This document shows, in pieces, positions 63,965 through 64,000 of a stretch of DNA of 64,000 nucleotides. Source of the DNA: Rhodobacteraceae bacterium F11138. Lineage in GTDB: Bacteria > Pseudomonadota > Alphaproteobacteria > Rhodobacterales > Rhodobacteraceae. Numbering within the stretch: the first letter of the stretch is position 1; each line of letters starts with the position of its first letter. The DNA lies in contig JAEKDP010000007.1 in assembly GCA_016521575.1 (NCBI GenBank), positions 124,001 through 188,000 on the forward strand, given 5' to 3'. The notes under the pieces are model-generated. The model was given only the letters and a program-made list of their open reading frames with translations, was not told the origin of the DNA and did no database searches. Position numbers and translations under genes: made by a program.

Positions 63965-64000
63965 ATGGAATTCGGATTCACAACAGCGGCCTATGTGGTT
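63965..64000 (+). CDS. pntB: NAD(P) transhydrogenase subunit beta, start only
   Basis: Twelve codons (MEFGFTTAAYVV) remain before the window edge. An AAGGAGG site before the ATG and the position 12 bases after pntA make pntB the expected gene; the hydrophobic onset fits the first membrane helix of PntB. The rest lies outside the window. Confidence 0.8.
   Translation, partial: MEFGFTTAAYVV

Overview
The window looks like a GC-rich chromosomal segment from a marine alphaproteobacterium of the Rhodobacterales (Roseobacter group). This rests on protein content rather than any search: an ethylmalonyl-CoA mutase plus crotonyl-CoA carboxylase/reductase, an H-NS/HvrA-type protein, a LuxR/LuxI pair with a small leading ORF, a fused PntA, a TauE/SafE permease coupled to a TIGR02186-type protein, and long sdh and spc/alpha ribosomal blocks. 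Genes are dense, often overlapping by 1-4 bases. I saw no insertion sequences, prophage genes, CRISPR arrays, rRNA or tRNA genes.

Layout. 1-4.4 kb: RND efflux adaptor and pump. 4.4-5.3 kb: accA, divergent from the succinate dehydrogenase operon sdhC-sdhD-sdhA-(sulfotransferase-like)-sdhB-(ZIP-like) at 5.6-10.7 kb; the 325-base gap between them holds an array of 12-base palindromes. 10.8-13.3 kb: two tiny proteins, a DUF1989 protein, deoD and an H-NS-like protein. 13.4-18.4 kb: ecm, a PlsB-like acyltransferase and ccr. 18.4-20.2 kb: two hairpins, then a quorum-sensing module (lux-box-like palindrome, small ORF, luxR, luxI). 20.2-24.2 kb: SF1 helicase, SDR, TIGR02186 protein and TauE/SafE permease. 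24.3-29 kb: BMP-type ABC importer. 29.1-32.3 kb: rimI, tsaB, nifU-like, universal stress protein, branched-chain aminotransferase. 32.5-37.8 kb: rplO-secY-adk-rpsM-rpsK-rpoA-rplQ. 37.9-42.7 kb: outer-membrane protein, quinone oxidoreductase, cobO, cobQ, isoaspartate methyltransferase. 42.8-50.1 kb: TolC, a PopZ-like acidic protein, gatB, a small membrane protein, pepN. 50.2-54.9 kb: malate synthase G, HbpS-like protein, glutamine-amidotransferase-like hydrolase, DUF4177 protein, thioesterase. 55-58.4 kb: two-subunit molybdenum hydroxylase with a divergent TetR regulator. 58.5-60.6 kb: kynA/kynU. 60.8-62.3 kb: exported MBL-fold protein and an ICMT-like methyltransferase. 62.4-64 kb: pntA and the first codons of pntB.

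How parts connect. Ccr and Ecm are two signature enzymes of the ethylmalonyl-CoA pathway for acetyl-CoA assimilation; malate synthase G condenses the glyoxylate that pathway releases, and PntAB can supply the NADPH that Ccr uses. CobO and CobQ make the adenosylcobalamin that Ecm needs. Biosynthesis (accA, acyltransferase), respiration (sdh) and translation (spc/alpha block) fill most of the rest.

The least-explained signals are: the tandem CTGTGATCACAG palindromes 21 bases apart before sdhC; the perfect palindrome before the lux module with an out-of-frame ORF overlapping luxR; a PopZ-like protein architecture behind tolC; an exported MBL protein whose metal motif is rewritten and which sits behind an ATTC-N8-GAAT element; and shared GTTGC/GCAAC palindromes before ccr and pntA. 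All functional names come from reading the translated sequences; no database search was possible.
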